From contig NZ_LGKO01000002.1 of assembly GCF_001306145.1 (NCBI RefSeq), forward strand, positions 744,001 through 808,000: a stretch of 64,000 nt of DNA, in the 5' to 3' direction. The position numbers and the translations under genes are program-made. The DNA is from Thermanaerothrix daxensis. GTDB taxonomy: Bacteria > Chloroflexota > Anaerolineae > Anaerolineales > Anaerolineaceae. The notes beneath the pieces were generated by a model. It saw nothing but the letters and a program-made list of their open reading frames with translations. It searched no databases and was not told where the DNA came from. Positions 16,457 through 25,581 of this stretch are shown piece by piece; the stretch's first letter is position 1; the number at the start of each line of letters is the position of its first letter.

Positions 16457-16843
16457 GTGAAGCGCAAGCACCGACTGAAGCGCGCAAGCGATTTCAAGCG
16501 AGTTCGAGCCGAAGGAAAATCATTAGGTCATCCGCTGATCGCGCTGGCGTTTGCTCCCAATGGATTGCCGTATTCACGGGTGGCCGTAGTGGCCGGGCGC
16601 AGTGTGGGCAAGGCTGTTCGACGCAATCGAGCCAAACGACGGTTGCGCGCTTGCGTCGAGCAGCTTTTCCCTTATCTTCAGTCGGGATGGGATGTGATTG
16701 TATATGCTCGCCCGGGTGTCGTCGAGGCGCCTTTTAGCGCACTCCTGGATGCCATGAGCCACTTGCTACGACGTAGTGGCCTGTGGCAAGCGTTACCTGT
16801 GCAGGATCACGTTGAATCTGATCATGAACGATTATCCGAATGA
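16457..16843 (+). CDS. rnpA: Ribonuclease P protein component
   Basis: RnpA is the protein subunit of RNase P, which matures tRNA 5' ends. The 128-residue protein starts [20 protein letters not shown] and contains the signature [16 protein letters not shown] (about 49-64), the RNR motif that contacts the P RNA. The start is GTG 16457 with AGGG upstream; an in-frame TAG at 16445-16447 excludes an upstream start. It overlaps yidD by 20 bp. Confidence 0.95.
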   Translation: MKRKHRLKRASDFKRVRAEGKSLGHPLIALAFAPNGLPYSRVAVVAGRSVGKAVRRNRAKRRLRACVEQLFPYLQSGWDVIVYARPGVVEAPFSALLDAMSHLLRRSGLWQALPVQDHVESDHERLSE

Positions 16844-17096
16844 ACCGCGCTTGCGGGATTTACCGCTAACCCTTTTCACGCTTCCGCGGTGGCTGTTACT
16901 GGCTTTGATTCGCCTCTATCAAACCCTTATTTCGCCTGCGTTGCCACCCAATACGTGCCGTTTTTATCCCTCGTGCTCTCATTATGGTTACCAGGCCATT
17001 TATAAGCACGGAGTGATAAAGGGCACGGTGCTGGCGGTTTGGCGAGTTTTGCGGTGTAACCCATTTAACCCGGGTGGGTACGACCCAGTACCATAG
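16824..17096 (+). CDS. yidD: Membrane protein insertion efficiency factor YidD
   Basis: This 90-residue protein starts at ATG 16824 inside the rnpA 3' end. It has a hydrophobic/amphipathic segment and the family core [21 protein letters not shown], then [14 protein letters not shown] and [14 protein letters not shown], which are diagnostic of the YidD (haemolytic domain, DUF37) family. YidD assists YidC/Sec-dependent insertion at the inner face of the membrane. The rnpA-yidD-yidC order is classic, except that a lipoprotein gene separates yidD from yidC here. Confidence 0.95.
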   Translation: MNDYPNEPRLRDLPLTLFTLPRWLLLALIRLYQTLISPALPPNTCRFYPSCSHYGYQAIYKHGVIKGTVLAVWRVLRCNPFNPGGYDPVP

Positions 17097-17134
17097 AACA
17101 TTCAATCGCTATGCTGGATGCAAGGATGAGGTCA

Positions 17135-18196
17135 ATGACGCGTTCGCCTAAAATTTTCTTGTTTGTAAGTCTGCTGCTGGTGGCTCTTCTGCTTGGGGGA
17201 TGCTCGGGGGTATTGGCCTCTTCGAGCTGGCCGGGAGTGACGGTGGTTGATGATGTGGCTTACGTAGCCTATGCCAACCATGTGTATGCCCTTCGTACAG
17301 ACAATGGAAGTATGCTTTGGCGCTTCCCGGAGAAGGCAGAAGGGCAGAGACTTTTCTTCGCGGCCCCGGCAATTGCGGATGGGCACCTGGTGGTTGGTGA
17401 TTACCTGGCGGTTCTGCACAGCCTGGATCCGCAGACAGGGCAGGAGCAGTGGGCATTCACCGGCGCGCAAGGACGCTGGATTGCCAGTCCGCTGGTGGTG
17501 GATGGACGTATTTATGCTCCTAATGCCGATCACAACCTTTACGCGTTGGATTTACAAGGCAAATTGATTTGGAAGTTTCAGGCTTCTAAGGCCTTATGGT
17601 CACAGCCGGTAAGTGATGGGAAGCGTATTTACCAGGCTTCGATGGATCATTACCTGTATGCCCTTGACCCAGCCAATGGTCAGAAGATTTGGGCGCGTGA
17701 CCTGGGCGGCGCGGTTGTCTACTCACCGGTGTTGAGCAACGCAGGGATCATTTACGTCTCCACTTTGGCGCGTAACGTGCTGGCCATTCGGGCTGAGGAC
17801 GGAAGCGTGGTATGGCAGAAAGCCTTTGAAAACAATTTCTGGTCGCAACCCCTGCTTCACGGCGAACGCCTTTATTTGGGAGATTTGGGCGGTAAGGTCT
17901 ATGCCCTGAGCGCTCAGGATGGCACTGTGATTTGGGAAAGCAACCTGGGCGAATCCCTGACGGGTGCACCAACCTGGATAGATGGACAGGTGGTTTTCAC
18001 CACTGAGAGCGGCAAGGTAATCGCTTTCACCGAAGAGGGAAGTCAAAAATGGGTCGTGACTCTTGAGGGCAAGATTTATAATGGCCCTGTGATTGCCGAT
18101 GATCGGCTGTTGGTGGGCATAGCGCAGGGCAAAGTTTTGATCCAGGCACTGACTCCTGCTGGACAGCAGGCCTGGGCATTTGAGCCTCCAAAATAG
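17135..18196 (+). CDS. PQQ-like beta-propeller lipoprotein (BamB-like)
   Basis: This protein has a lipoprotein signal: hydrophobic FLFVSLLLVALLLGGC with the lipobox Cys about residue 23 from ATG 17135. Earlier in-frame ATGs at 17111 and 17126 are possible, but GAGG just before 17135 favours it. The mature part is a run of about seven blades with recurring DGxxYxxSxDxxLYALDxxxGxxxW motifs, as in BamB and PQQ-repeat proteins. The quinoprotein catalytic residues are not evident, so it is probably a structural or binding propeller on the outer side of the membrane. Its position between yidD and yidC suggests a link to membrane-protein insertion or folding; that is inference. Confidence 0.85.
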   Translation: MTRSPKIFLFVSLLLVALLLGGCSGVLASSSWPGVTVVDDVAYVAYANHVYALRTDNGSMLWRFPEKAEGQRLFFAAPAIADGHLVVGDYLAVLHSLDPQTGQEQWAFTGAQGRWIASPLVVDGRIYAPNADHNLYALDLQGKLIWKFQASKALWSQPVSDGKRIYQASMDHYLYALDPANGQKIWARDLGGAVVYSPVLSNAGIIYVSTLARNVLAIRAEDGSVVWQKAFENNFWSQPLLHGERLYLGDLGGKVYALSAQDGTVIWESNLGESLTGAPTWIDGQVVFTTESGKVIAFTEEGSQKWVVTLEGKIYNGPVIADDRLLVGIAQGKVLIQALTPAGQQAWAFEPPK

Positions 18197-18215
18197 GCAG
18201 GATGGGTAAATAACC

Positions 18216-19013
18216 ATGTGGGATGCGTTAATTATCACCCCTTTTGTAAATGTGATGCTGTTTATCTACAACCTGGTTGGGCAGAATTTTGGTCTGGCGA
18301 TCATTCTGTTTACGTTGCTGATCCGTCTGATCACGCACCCTTTGATGGTCAAGCAGATTAAGGGTGCGAAAGCGATGCAGGAACTGCAGAAGAATGAAAA
18401 GTGGCTCAAGATCCAGGAAAAATACAAGAACGATCGTGAGAAACTGGCCCAAGAGCAAATGGCGCTCTATCGCGAATTGGGGATTAACCCATTTGCTTCC
18501 TGTCTGCCAACCCTGATCCAATTCCCAATCATCATTGGGCTGTATCAAAGCCTGATCATTACGCTGGCCAGCACCCCCATTGAACTCCTGAATCTGATCC
18601 GTCATATCTACCCGGCATTGCTGAAGGTTGAAACCCTTATCCCCTTGAACAGCCAGTTCTTGTGGATGGATCTGGGGCTGCCCGAGCGCTTAGTATTGCC
18701 TTTCCTCCCCGTAGGGATTCCGGTGCTGGCGATTGTGGTCACCGTTACAACGTATTTGCAAGGCAAACTGATGACACCGCCCAGCGCTAACCCTAAGGAT
18801 CAGTCGGCCATGTTTTCGAACATGATGAATCTGTACATGCCGTTCCTGATGGGGTATCTGGCGTTGACGTTGGCTTCGGGGCTGGCTCTCTACTTTGTTG
18901 TTTCGAACCTGATCGGAATTCTTCAGTACGCCATGCTCGGTCAACTCAATTGGAAAAACATATTGCCAAAACGGGCGGCGGAGAAGCCATCGAAGGTGGG
19001 GGCCAAAAAATAA
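18216..19013 (+). CDS. yidC: Membrane protein insertase YidC
   Basis: This 265-residue protein of the Oxa1/YidC/Alb3 family inserts membrane proteins. It has the five-helix core without the large periplasmic domain of Gram-negative YidC: NFGLAIILFTLLIRLITHPLMVKQIKG (helix 2 and the conserved Arg in the groove), a cytoplasmic coiled coil (about 50-95), NPFASCLPTLIQFPIIIGLYQ, and C-terminal helices ending in a basic tail. No lipobox is seen, unlike many Firmicute homologues. GGCAGGATGG precedes ATG 18216. The jag gene follows after 23 nt. Confidence 0.95.
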   Translation: MWDALIITPFVNVMLFIYNLVGQNFGLAIILFTLLIRLITHPLMVKQIKGAKAMQELQKNEKWLKIQEKYKNDREKLAQEQMALYRELGINPFASCLPTLIQFPIIIGLYQSLIITLASTPIELLNLIRHIYPALLKVETLIPLNSQFLWMDLGLPERLVLPFLPVGIPVLAIVVTVTTYLQGKLMTPPSANPKDQSAMFSNMMNLYMPFLMGYLALTLASGLALYFVVSNLIGILQYAMLGQLNWKNILPKRAAEKPSKVGAKK

Positions 19014-19036
19014 CAAACTACACATGAGGCGGACTT

Positions 19037-19819
19037 ATGAAACAAGAGCGAACGACTCTGGAAGTCATTGCGCCAACTGTTGAAGAGGCCATTGCGCGTG
19101 GACTGAATCAATTGGGTCTTTCTCAAGATCAGGTGGAGGTGGAGGTGTTGGATCCCGGCAGTCGGGGTTTTCTGGGTATCGGCAGTCGCCATGCCAGAGT
19201 CAAGCTTTCGGTGAAGGCGGCGGGCGAGCCTCCGGTTGAGGTCGCCTCAACTATGCCGGAGACGGGGGCTTTGCCACAGGTTGAAGAGGAGGGCGTTGCC
19301 GAATCGGGGATGCCGCTTGGGCAATGGGATGAGCAGAAAGCCGTTGAGGTGGCGCGGCGGGTGGTTGGTGAGTTGCTGGATCGTATGAAAGTTCATGCGC
19401 GCTTGCGAGTGCGCATTCAGCCCCCTCAGGAAGAAAACGCACAATCGGTTGTGTGGGTGGAAATTCAGGGGGATGATTTGAGCATTTTGATCGGGCGCCG
19501 CTCAGAGACTCTCAATGCCTTGCAGTATATTAGTAGTTTGATTGTCAGCCGCGAGATGGGGGTCTGGGTGCCTCTTATCATTGATGTTCAAGGCTACCGT
19601 GCCCGACGTGAGCGCCAATTGCGTATTCTGGCTCGACGAATGGCTGATCAAGCGGTACTAACGGGGCGACGCCAGGTGCTCGAGCCGATGCCGGCGAATG
19701 AGCGCCGCATCATTCACCTGGAATTACGAGACCATCCTGAAGTGATTACTGAAAGCATTGGAGAAGAACCTAACCGCAAGGTCACAATCGTGCCAAAACG
19801 TCCGGCACGGCGCCTTTAG
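19037..19819 (+). CDS. jag: Jag/KhpB RNA-binding protein (Jag-N, KH, R3H)
   Basis: This 260-residue cytoplasmic RNA-binding protein is the usual partner of yidC. The Jag-N domain (about 1-52) contains LEVIAPTVEEAIARGL and GFLGIGSRHARV. An acidic linker follows. The KH domain (about 120-190) has IGRRSETLNALQYISSLI, in place of the common GKRG loop. The R3H domain (about 195-255) has MPANERRIIHLEL with the RxxxH core. A terminator follows at 19836-19862. Confidence 0.93.
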   Translation: MKQERTTLEVIAPTVEEAIARGLNQLGLSQDQVEVEVLDPGSRGFLGIGSRHARVKLSVKAAGEPPVEVASTMPETGALPQVEEEGVAESGMPLGQWDEQKAVEVARRVVGELLDRMKVHARLRVRIQPPQEENAQSVVWVEIQGDDLSILIGRRSETLNALQYISSLIVSREMGVWVPLIIDVQGYRARRERQLRILARRMADQAVLTGRRQVLEPMPANERRIIHLELRDHPEVITESIGEEPNRKVTIVPKRPARRL

Positions 19820-19835
19820 GTAGAGTGACCATAAG

Positions 19836-19862
19836 CCTCCCCATTCGGGGGAGGTTTGTTTT
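19836..19862 (+). terminator. Intrinsic terminator after jag
   Basis: CCTCCCC at 19836-19842 pairs with GGGGAGG at 19848-19854 around ATTCG and is followed by TTTGTTTT. It ends the rpmH-rnpA-yidD-lipoprotein-yidC-jag unit. Confidence 0.85.
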
Positions 19863-19871
19863 GGAGTCGTA

Positions 19872-21032
19872 ATGCCTGTGCATTGGAGCAACCCACAAGA
19901 CGGAATCCTTGTTTTTTTGTTGGTGCTCCTGCTCATTTGCCTTTCCAATCTCTGGGCTTTTCAAAGGCCTTGTTCGTCCCGTGAGCCCTCTCATTGGCCG
20001 GAAGTGGCCGTTTTGATCCCGGCCAGGAACGAAGCCGATAATCTGCCTCGTTGTCTGGAGAGTTTACGTAGGCAGGATTATCCGGGTGTCTTTGAGGTAT
20101 GGGTTCTCGATGACGATTCTACGGATGCCACCGGTGTTCTGGCAGCAGAGGTTGCAGCCAGCGATGAGCGATTTCATTGCTTGAGAGGGGCTCCTTTGCC
20201 GGAAGGATGGTTGGGAAAACACTGGGCTTGTCAGCAATTGGCTGAAAGTGCTTCAGCCGAGGTCCTGCTGTTCTTAGATGCCGACACACAACTGGCTCCT
20301 GACGCGCTACGACGCGCTGTGTCGGCTTTTGAGGTAGATCGCCTTGATCTCCTCTCCCTCGTGCCTTATGAGGTCATGCAAACTTGGGGGGAGCGTCTTA
20401 TTCAGCCCTTTTTTCTCTGGGCAATGATGTCTTTTTATCCTCTGGCATTGGCTTTTCGCCTGCGTTGGCCCGCTCTAACGTTTACGATTGGACAATTTAT
20501 GCTTATACGCCGCCAAACCTATTTTGCAATCGGCGGTCATGCAGCGTTTCGGGATGATGTGGTAGATGATATGGCGCTTGGGCGTCGGACAGTTGCGGCG
20601 GGTTATCGATGGCGCCTCATGGATGGCGGAGAGTTAATCCAATGCCGCATGTACCATTCCTGGCGGGAAGCTTTTCACGGATTTTCCAAAAATTTGTTTG
20701 GGGTGTTCAGTTACCGGGTCGTGCCCTTTTTATTTGTGATGGGGTGGTTAGGGTGGGTGTTTCTGCAGCCTTGGGGTGTGATAGCGGCTCACTTGTTGGG
20801 TTTCTCTTTGGGCGCTGATTTGCAAAAGGCCCTTCTGGCGATTTTGTTATCTTTTATCCTGTTTGGGCTGGCCTATCTTCGCCTGCGCATACCTCTATAT
20901 CTGGCGCTGTTTTACCCAATCACCATAGGTATAAACCTGAGCATTGGTTTATACTCATTATGCCTAACGTTGCAAGGTGCTTCGACCTGGCGCGGACGGC
21001 GCCTGGTAAAGCCTCGAATCCGTTGGCTTTAA
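19872..21032 (+). CDS. Membrane-bound family 2 glycosyltransferase (CrtQ/HpnB-like)
   Basis: This 386-residue protein has an N-terminal membrane segment (about 11-29), a GT-A domain with [16 protein letters not shown] at 47-62, DDDST at 80-84 and the metal-binding DAD at 136-138, and three or four C-terminal membrane helices (from about 290). The motif [16 protein letters not shown] (109-124) is typical of the CrtQ/HpnB-like glycosyltransferases associated with carotenoid or hopanoid lipids. The acceptor cannot be inferred; no carotenoid or hopanoid genes lie nearby. GGAG lies just upstream of ATG 19872. The 3' end stops shortly before the deoA-like gene. Confidence 0.82.
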   Translation: MPVHWSNPQDGILVFLLVLLLICLSNLWAFQRPCSSREPSHWPEVAVLIPARNEADNLPRCLESLRRQDYPGVFEVWVLDDDSTDATGVLAAEVAASDERFHCLRGAPLPEGWLGKHWACQQLAESASAEVLLFLDADTQLAPDALRRAVSAFEVDRLDLLSLVPYEVMQTWGERLIQPFFLWAMMSFYPLALAFRLRWPALTFTIGQFMLIRRQTYFAIGGHAAFRDDVVDDMALGRRTVAAGYRWRLMDGGELIQCRMYHSWREAFHGFSKNLFGVFSYRVVPFLFVMGWLGWVFLQPWGVIAAHLLGFSLGADLQKALLAILLSFILFGLAYLRLRIPLYLALFYPITIGINLSIGLYSLCLTLQGASTWRGRRLVKPRIRWL

Positions 21033-21061
21033 AACTTCGCTTCTGTGTGGAGGAAAATCAC

Positions 21062-22381
21062 GTGCGCGCTGTGGATATTATCATCAAAAAACGTGATGGT
21101 TTAGAGCTGACCCGCGAGGAGATTGAATTCTTTGTGCGGGGCATGGTCTCGGGGGAAATCCCGGATTATCAAGTTGCTGCCTGGGCTATGGCGGTGATGT
21201 TGAGAGGCATGACCGAGCGCGAAACCACTGACTTGACCCTGGCTATGGCACATTCAGGGGAGGTGCTGGATTTGAGCCAGGTCGTGCCCATTGCGGTGGA
21301 TAAGCATTCAACGGGTGGGGTGGGTGATAAGACCACGCTGGTGGTTGAGCCTACGGTGGCGGCTTGCGGTCTGCCGGTAGGGAAAATGTCGGGGCGTGGA
21401 CTTGGCTTCAGTGGTGGAACGATTGATAAAATGGAATCCATTCGCGGTTTTCGGGCTGCCCTGAGCGTCGAGGAATTCCTCCATAACTTGAAAACTTATG
21501 GGATTGTGTTAAGTGCTCAGTCGGCGAATCTGGCTCCTGCTGATGGCATCCTCTATGCATTGCGTGATGTTACAGGTACGGTGCCCTCCATTCCGCTGAT
21601 TGCATCTTCCATAATGAGCAAGAAAATTGCAGCAGGAGCCCAGGCCATTGTTCTCGATGTGAAAGTGGGGCGAGGAGCGTTCATGCGCACGCTTGAAGAA
21701 GCGCGCCGGCTCGCTGAAATGATGGTGGCGATCGGTAAGTTGAGCGGACGGCGCACCATTGCACTTCTCAGTGATATGAATCAGCCATTGGGGCGGGCAG
21801 TAGGAAACGCGCTGGAGGTAAAAGAGGCTATTGATACTTTGCATAATCAGGGTCCAGAAGATTTTGTTGAACATTGTCTGGTTGTAGCCAGTTATATGCT
21901 GGTATTAGGAGGAAAGGCTAAAGATCTGGAATCGGCTCGCCTGATGGCTGAGGCGGCACTTCAAGATGGACGGGCTTGGGATAAATTCCGGACTTTGGTC
22001 ATAGCTCAGGGTGGGGACGTCAGTCAGGTGGATGATCCCGAGCGACTTCCGCAGGCACAGTTTGTTGAGACTGTCACCGCACCACGTCGAGGTTACTTAA
22101 GCCAGATAGACGCTCAGCAGGTGGGTGAGACATCACTTCTTCTTGGAGCCGGGCGCACCAAGAAGGGCGATCCGATTGATCATGCGGTGGGGGTGCTCGT
22201 GCTCCATAAAGTAGGCGACTATGTAGAAGAGGGTCAACCGTTGTTTGTTGTCCACGCGAATCGTCGCGAACATTTGGCAGTAGCCAGAGAACGATTACTG
22301 GCTGCCTGCCAGTGGAGCGAGGTGGCTGTTGATCCCCTGCCTCTGTTCTATGGGGTGATAGGGGAACTACCGGAAAATTGA
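21062..22381 (+). CDS. pdp: Pyrimidine-nucleoside phosphorylase
   Basis: It cleaves thymidine, deoxyuridine or uridine with phosphate to the base and (deoxy)ribose 1-phosphate. The 439-residue length fits. The family signature [18 protein letters not shown] follows the phosphate-binding [28 protein letters not shown] and [11 protein letters not shown] complete the active site, and the C-terminal domain holds [15 protein letters not shown]. The start is GTG 21062 because GGAGG lies at 21049-21053; the frame is open further upstream into the glycosyltransferase gene but lacks a site there. Whether it is thymidine-specific (deoA) or broad (pdp) is not decided. Confidence 0.93.
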   Translation: MRAVDIIIKKRDGLELTREEIEFFVRGMVSGEIPDYQVAAWAMAVMLRGMTERETTDLTLAMAHSGEVLDLSQVVPIAVDKHSTGGVGDKTTLVVEPTVAACGLPVGKMSGRGLGFSGGTIDKMESIRGFRAALSVEEFLHNLKTYGIVLSAQSANLAPADGILYALRDVTGTVPSIPLIASSIMSKKIAAGAQAIVLDVKVGRGAFMRTLEEARRLAEMMVAIGKLSGRRTIALLSDMNQPLGRAVGNALEVKEAIDTLHNQGPEDFVEHCLVVASYMLVLGGKAKDLESARLMAEAALQDGRAWDKFRTLVIAQGGDVSQVDDPERLPQAQFVETVTAPRRGYLSQIDAQQVGETSLLLGAGRTKKGDPIDHAVGVLVLHKVGDYVEEGQPLFVVHANRREHLAVARERLLAACQWSEVAVDPLPLFYGVIGELPEN

Positions 22382-22390
22382 AAAGCAGAA

Positions 22391-23260
22391 ATGGCGATGG
22401 CGCAGGAAGGGCTACCGAATTTGGCTGATGGGGTGATCCCCATGCTTTCCGAGAGTGAACGTTTGCCACTTTCACGCTTTAGTCAGGTAGCGGCTGTGGT
22501 CTGCCTCGGCTATGCCACGCTCCCCTTCCTGCATTTGCAACTGGAATCACCTACTCTGGCACTGCCGGGGTTTCTCTTCGTTTTGCCCCTGACTTCGTCC
22601 AGTTTAGCGGCAATATGGGTAACTCTGCTGGTGATCAGTGGCATGGATTGGATTCTTCAGGAGCGGGAGGAGCGGCTTGCATTACGTTACCGCCTGGTCC
22701 ACTGGCCACTGCCGGCGTTGGTGGCATGGGCACTTAGCGTTCCATTGGGAACTCTGCAGGTGAGTCCCCAGTGGTGGCTGATCTTTGGGCTGGGTAGTGT
22801 GCTGCTTTTTGCCGTGATGGCGGCGGAATATGTGGTAGCCGGGCAAATAGGAGCTGGGCAATTTTGGGCTTATGTGACCCTCACTGCGGTCTCGTTTGCA
22901 TTGTTTCTGATTTTGGCGGTTACCCTGCGCGCGGCAGGGGTTCGTCTCTATTTGCAATGGTTGGTGCTGGTGCCTGCGATTGTGCTGATTGTTCTGCGCA
23001 ATCTCTATCTGCGTATGGTTGAGCGCTGGTCGTGGGAATGGGCGGCGGTAGTGGGGGTGCTAATCCTTCAGATTTCGACCGGGTTGCATTACCTTCCCTT
23101 GAAACCCCTCTCTTATGGGCTCATTCTTACCGGTTTTGCCTATGGCCTGACCAGCCTGGCTGGGGCATTAGAAGAGGGGCGCCCTTGGCGAAGCGCCTGG
23201 CTAGAGCCCCTAATCATGATGCTCCTTCTGGGATTCCTGGCTTTCATATTCGGACGATAA
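22391..23260 (+). CDS. Polytopic membrane protein, unrecognised
   Basis: This 289-residue protein has about eight hydrophobic segments separated by short charged loops (for example EREERLALRYR near residue 91). No transport or enzyme motif was recognised. It begins 9 nt after pdp and its TAA stop overlaps the ATG of the JAMM peptidase gene by one base (TAATG), so the two are probably translationally coupled. Function is unknown. The tight coupling suggests the two proteins act together, but that is inference. Confidence 0.7.
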   Translation: MAMAQEGLPNLADGVIPMLSESERLPLSRFSQVAAVVCLGYATLPFLHLQLESPTLALPGFLFVLPLTSSSLAAIWVTLLVISGMDWILQEREERLALRYRLVHWPLPALVAWALSVPLGTLQVSPQWWLIFGLGSVLLFAVMAAEYVVAGQIGAGQFWAYVTLTAVSFALFLILAVTLRAAGVRLYLQWLVLVPAIVLIVLRNLYLRMVERWSWEWAAVVGVLILQISTGLHYLPLKPLSYGLILTGFAYGLTSLAGALEEGRPWRSAWLEPLIMMLLLGFLAFIFGR

Positions 23261-23676
23261 TGTCACGGGAATTGCGTCTTTCATTAACCCAAAAGGCAAT
23301 GATTCTGCATCACGTCATTCGGCACTTGCCTGAGGAAGCATGTGGCTTGCTGGGCGGTCGGGGAGAGACTGTGTCTGTGGTGATTCTGGTCACCAATCAC
23401 CTTCATAGCCCGGTGCGTTTCAGGATGGACCCTAATGAACTTCTAAGGGCCCTTGAACGGCTGGATGCTGAGGGTTTAGATCTGGTGGGTATTTTCCATT
23501 CCCATCCTCGTGGTCCGGCAATGCCCTCAGAAACGGACTTGCTTGAGTATGCCTATCCTGATAGCCTTATGGTGATCGTTTCTCCAGTGGGAGAAGATTG
23601 GCAGTTGCGGGCTTTTGAGATTAACATTGAAATGCGCACCTATCAAGAAGCACACCTGATTATTGAAACAGAGTAA
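23260..23676 (+). CDS. JAMM/MPN+ (M67) zinc metallopeptidase
   Basis: This 138-residue protein has the JAMM zinc site: Glu25 or Glu26 in LPEEACGLLGG, His80 and His82 in GIFHSHP and Asp93 in the PSETD segment. Small bacterial JAB proteins cleave after Gly-Gly or related C-termini, and are often paired with ubiquitin-fold sulfur carriers (MoaD/ThiS). No such partner is adjacent here; a MoaD-like fusion lies about 14 kb away (37924-38865). The start ATG 23260 overlaps the upstream stop codon. Confidence 0.88.
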   Translation: MSRELRLSLTQKAMILHHVIRHLPEEACGLLGGRGETVSVVILVTNHLHSPVRFRMDPNELLRALERLDAEGLDLVGIFHSHPRGPAMPSETDLLEYAYPDSLMVIVSPVGEDWQLRAFEINIEMRTYQEAHLIIETE

Positions 23677-23718
23677 CTTTTACAACGGATTAGGGTTTGG
23701 TAGATTGGAGGTCGTGCA

Positions 23719-24432
23719 ATGCCAGTAGCATTAAAAACCATCTTTAGTTTATTAGGTTCTTACCTTGTGGGTTCGATTCCCTTTGGGCTGATCGTTGTTT
23801 GGGTGGCACGCCGCCAGGATGTGCGCCGCATTGGGAGTGGTCGCACAGGCGGTACCAATGTGATGCGTGCAGCAGGATGGTTAGCGGGGGTGATCACGGC
23901 TGTTTTGGATGTGCTTAAAGGTGTGGCGGCTGGATGGATCGCGCGTGCCCTGGTGCCTGAGAATCCCTGGGTTTTGGTGGCTTCGGCTGTTTTGGTGGTC
24001 ATGGGGCATAATTATTCGGCTTTTCTGGTTGAAAGACGAGAGCAGGGTGGAATTCGCTTCAAAGGAGGCGCAGGTGGGGCAACGGCTTTTGGGGGTGCAA
24101 TCGCCATCTGGCCGCCGATTTGGATGTATATCCTGCCCATCGGTGCTCTGGTGTATTTCCTGGTCGGTTATGCCTCGGTAACCACGATAAGCGTGGCGGT
24201 GGTCACTACGGTGGTATTTGCCGTTCGGGCTTTGAAGGGCGAGTCCACCTGGGTGTATGTTCTCTATGGGGTTGCGGTGCTTGGGGTGGTTCTCTATGCC
24301 CTGCGTCCCAACCTGGAGCGTTTACGCAAAGGGACGGAGCGCGCGGTGGGCTTGCGAGCATATCTGCAAAAGCGCCAACAGCAACAAGGTGGTCCCCCGG
24401 TCAATTCTGGAAACCAGAACGCGACACCTTAA
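23719..24432 (+). CDS. Glycerol-3-phosphate acyltransferase PlsY-like (copy 2)
   Basis: This 237-residue, five-helix protein of the PlsY family starts at ATG 23719 with GGAGG upstream. GSYLVGSIPFGLIV opens it. The first catalytic loop reads GSGRTGGTNVMRAAG (usual GSGNxGATN, so Asn is Arg here) and the second FKGGAGGATAFGG (usual KGGKGVAT). The C-terminus is a Gln-rich, polar tail of about 30 residues. Compared with the copy at 15465-16088, the loop residues lost differ, which suggests divergence in substrate or function. Confidence 0.78.
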   Translation: MPVALKTIFSLLGSYLVGSIPFGLIVVWVARRQDVRRIGSGRTGGTNVMRAAGWLAGVITAVLDVLKGVAAGWIARALVPENPWVLVASAVLVVMGHNYSAFLVERREQGGIRFKGGAGGATAFGGAIAIWPPIWMYILPIGALVYFLVGYASVTTISVAVVTTVVFAVRALKGESTWVYVLYGVAVLGVVLYALRPNLERLRKGTERAVGLRAYLQKRQQQQGGPPVNSGNQNATP

Positions 24433-24445
24433 AAAGCCTTTTTGG

Positions 24446-25315
24446 CTAATCACTTCCCGGTGCGGATTGGGAAACTGGTGCGCTTTCCTCGCGGCTGAGC
24501 AGGCGGTATAAAAAGCGCACATTGCGGCGATGAAGTTCCCGCGCCAGTCCTCCCAGGTATACGTGGCTTTTTCCGCAGGACTCAATATCAATTGCGTCCA
24601 AAGCCTCTTGTGGATTGCGTCGCTTGAGGGCAGCACGCACGGCTTTCCGCACAGCACTCAGGTAATTCAGGTTTTCACGTACGGCTTCGTCAATTTCACC
24701 CCGCAGGATAATATCCCCGTGTCCCTGGACAATGTTTTCCAGGCCCATTTTGCCGATCATGCGAATTGTTTCCGCAAGGGTATCCAGGTCGCCATCTACA
24801 AAGTAAGGCAGGGGGAGGAAAGCATCACCAGCAAAGAGCACACGATCCTCTTCAACCAGAACCGAAATGCCATCGGTGCTGTGCCCGGGGGTTGGGAATA
24901 GCACCAGATTCTTTTTACCCACTCTTAAAGCCAGCGAGCCTTGTTCAAAGGTCAGATGAGGAAGAACAAGTTTGACCTGCTTAAAGGCAGCATTTTGACG
25001 ACGCGCCGATTCCAGCGCAGCGGGCCCCCGCTGCTCAAGCAACTGGCGGCACAGCGTATGGCTGATGACAGTGGCTCCTGGAAAGAATCCATTCCCCCAG
25101 GCATGATCCGCATGATAATGCGTATTAATAATATAACGTACCGGGACTCCTAATTGCTCCTCGATAAAGGCACGCATTGCCAAGGTCTCTTCGGGAAGGG
25201 CCAGTGTGTCAATTAAAACAGCCCAATGGGGTCCCGTTACGGCGCCAGCGGTGACCTGTGCATAAATATCGCTTTGGAACCAATAAACGTTTTCGGAGAT
25301 GCGTTCGCGTTGCAT
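24446..25315 (-). CDS. Metallo-beta-lactamase-fold hydrolase
   Basis: This 289-residue MBL-fold protein has the metal motif THYHADH (His66, His68, Asp70, His71), GHSTDG for the next His, FAGDAF for the bridging Asp and GHGD for the last His. It resembles MBL hydrolases of the glyoxalase II/quinoprotein-relay type, but the substrate cannot be assigned. The C-terminal 60 residues form a helical, basic extension. It is convergent with plsY copy 2 (13 nt between stops) and divergent from the SPFH gene. Confidence 0.85.
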   Translation of the reverse strand: MQRERISENVYWFQSDIYAQVTAGAVTGPHWAVLIDTLALPEETLAMRAFIEEQLGVPVRYIINTHYHADHAWGNGFFPGATVISHTLCRQLLEQRGPAALESARRQNAAFKQVKLVLPHLTFEQGSLALRVGKKNLVLFPTPGHSTDGISVLVEEDRVLFAGDAFLPLPYFVDGDLDTLAETIRMIGKMGLENIVQGHGDIILRGEIDEAVRENLNYLSAVRKAVRAALKRRNPQEALDAIDIESCGKSHVYLGGLARELHRRNVRFLYRLLSREESAPVSQSAPGSD

Positions 25316-25535
25316 ACCTGCACCTGCATGGTAGGATGAGGGATGATCCGGATTCTGCGGAGTGCAGATAAGGGATCACGGCATTAACAATAGCATAAAC
25401 CCAGATAAATGTCAAAAAACGCCAGTTGAGAGTAAACCAAATATGTTGTGGATTGGGGGCATCATCTATTGGGGTTAAGGCACTTCTAGTAGGGTTGTAC
25501 ATGAGTTGCCAGCCAGCGAAGACCCGGGTCGGCAT

Positions 25536-25541
25536 TATAAT
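25536..25541 (+). promoter_or_regulatory. -10 box upstream of the SPFH gene
   Basis: A perfect TATAAT lies 40 nt before ATG 25582 in the 266-bp divergent intergenic region. No matching -35 box at 16-18 nt was found. The rest of 25316-25535 shows nothing recognisable. Confidence 0.35.
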
Positions 25542-25581
25542 TGTGGCGATGCTTTGATTAAGACGCATAACGGAGGGCTTT

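Noticed and set aside
16414-16737. Frame starting at ATG 16414 with a good GGAGG site, overlapping rnpA
   Set aside because: The translation is Cys/Ser/Arg-rich and matches no family, whereas the overlapping frame is clearly RnpA. It could at most be a short leader peptide.
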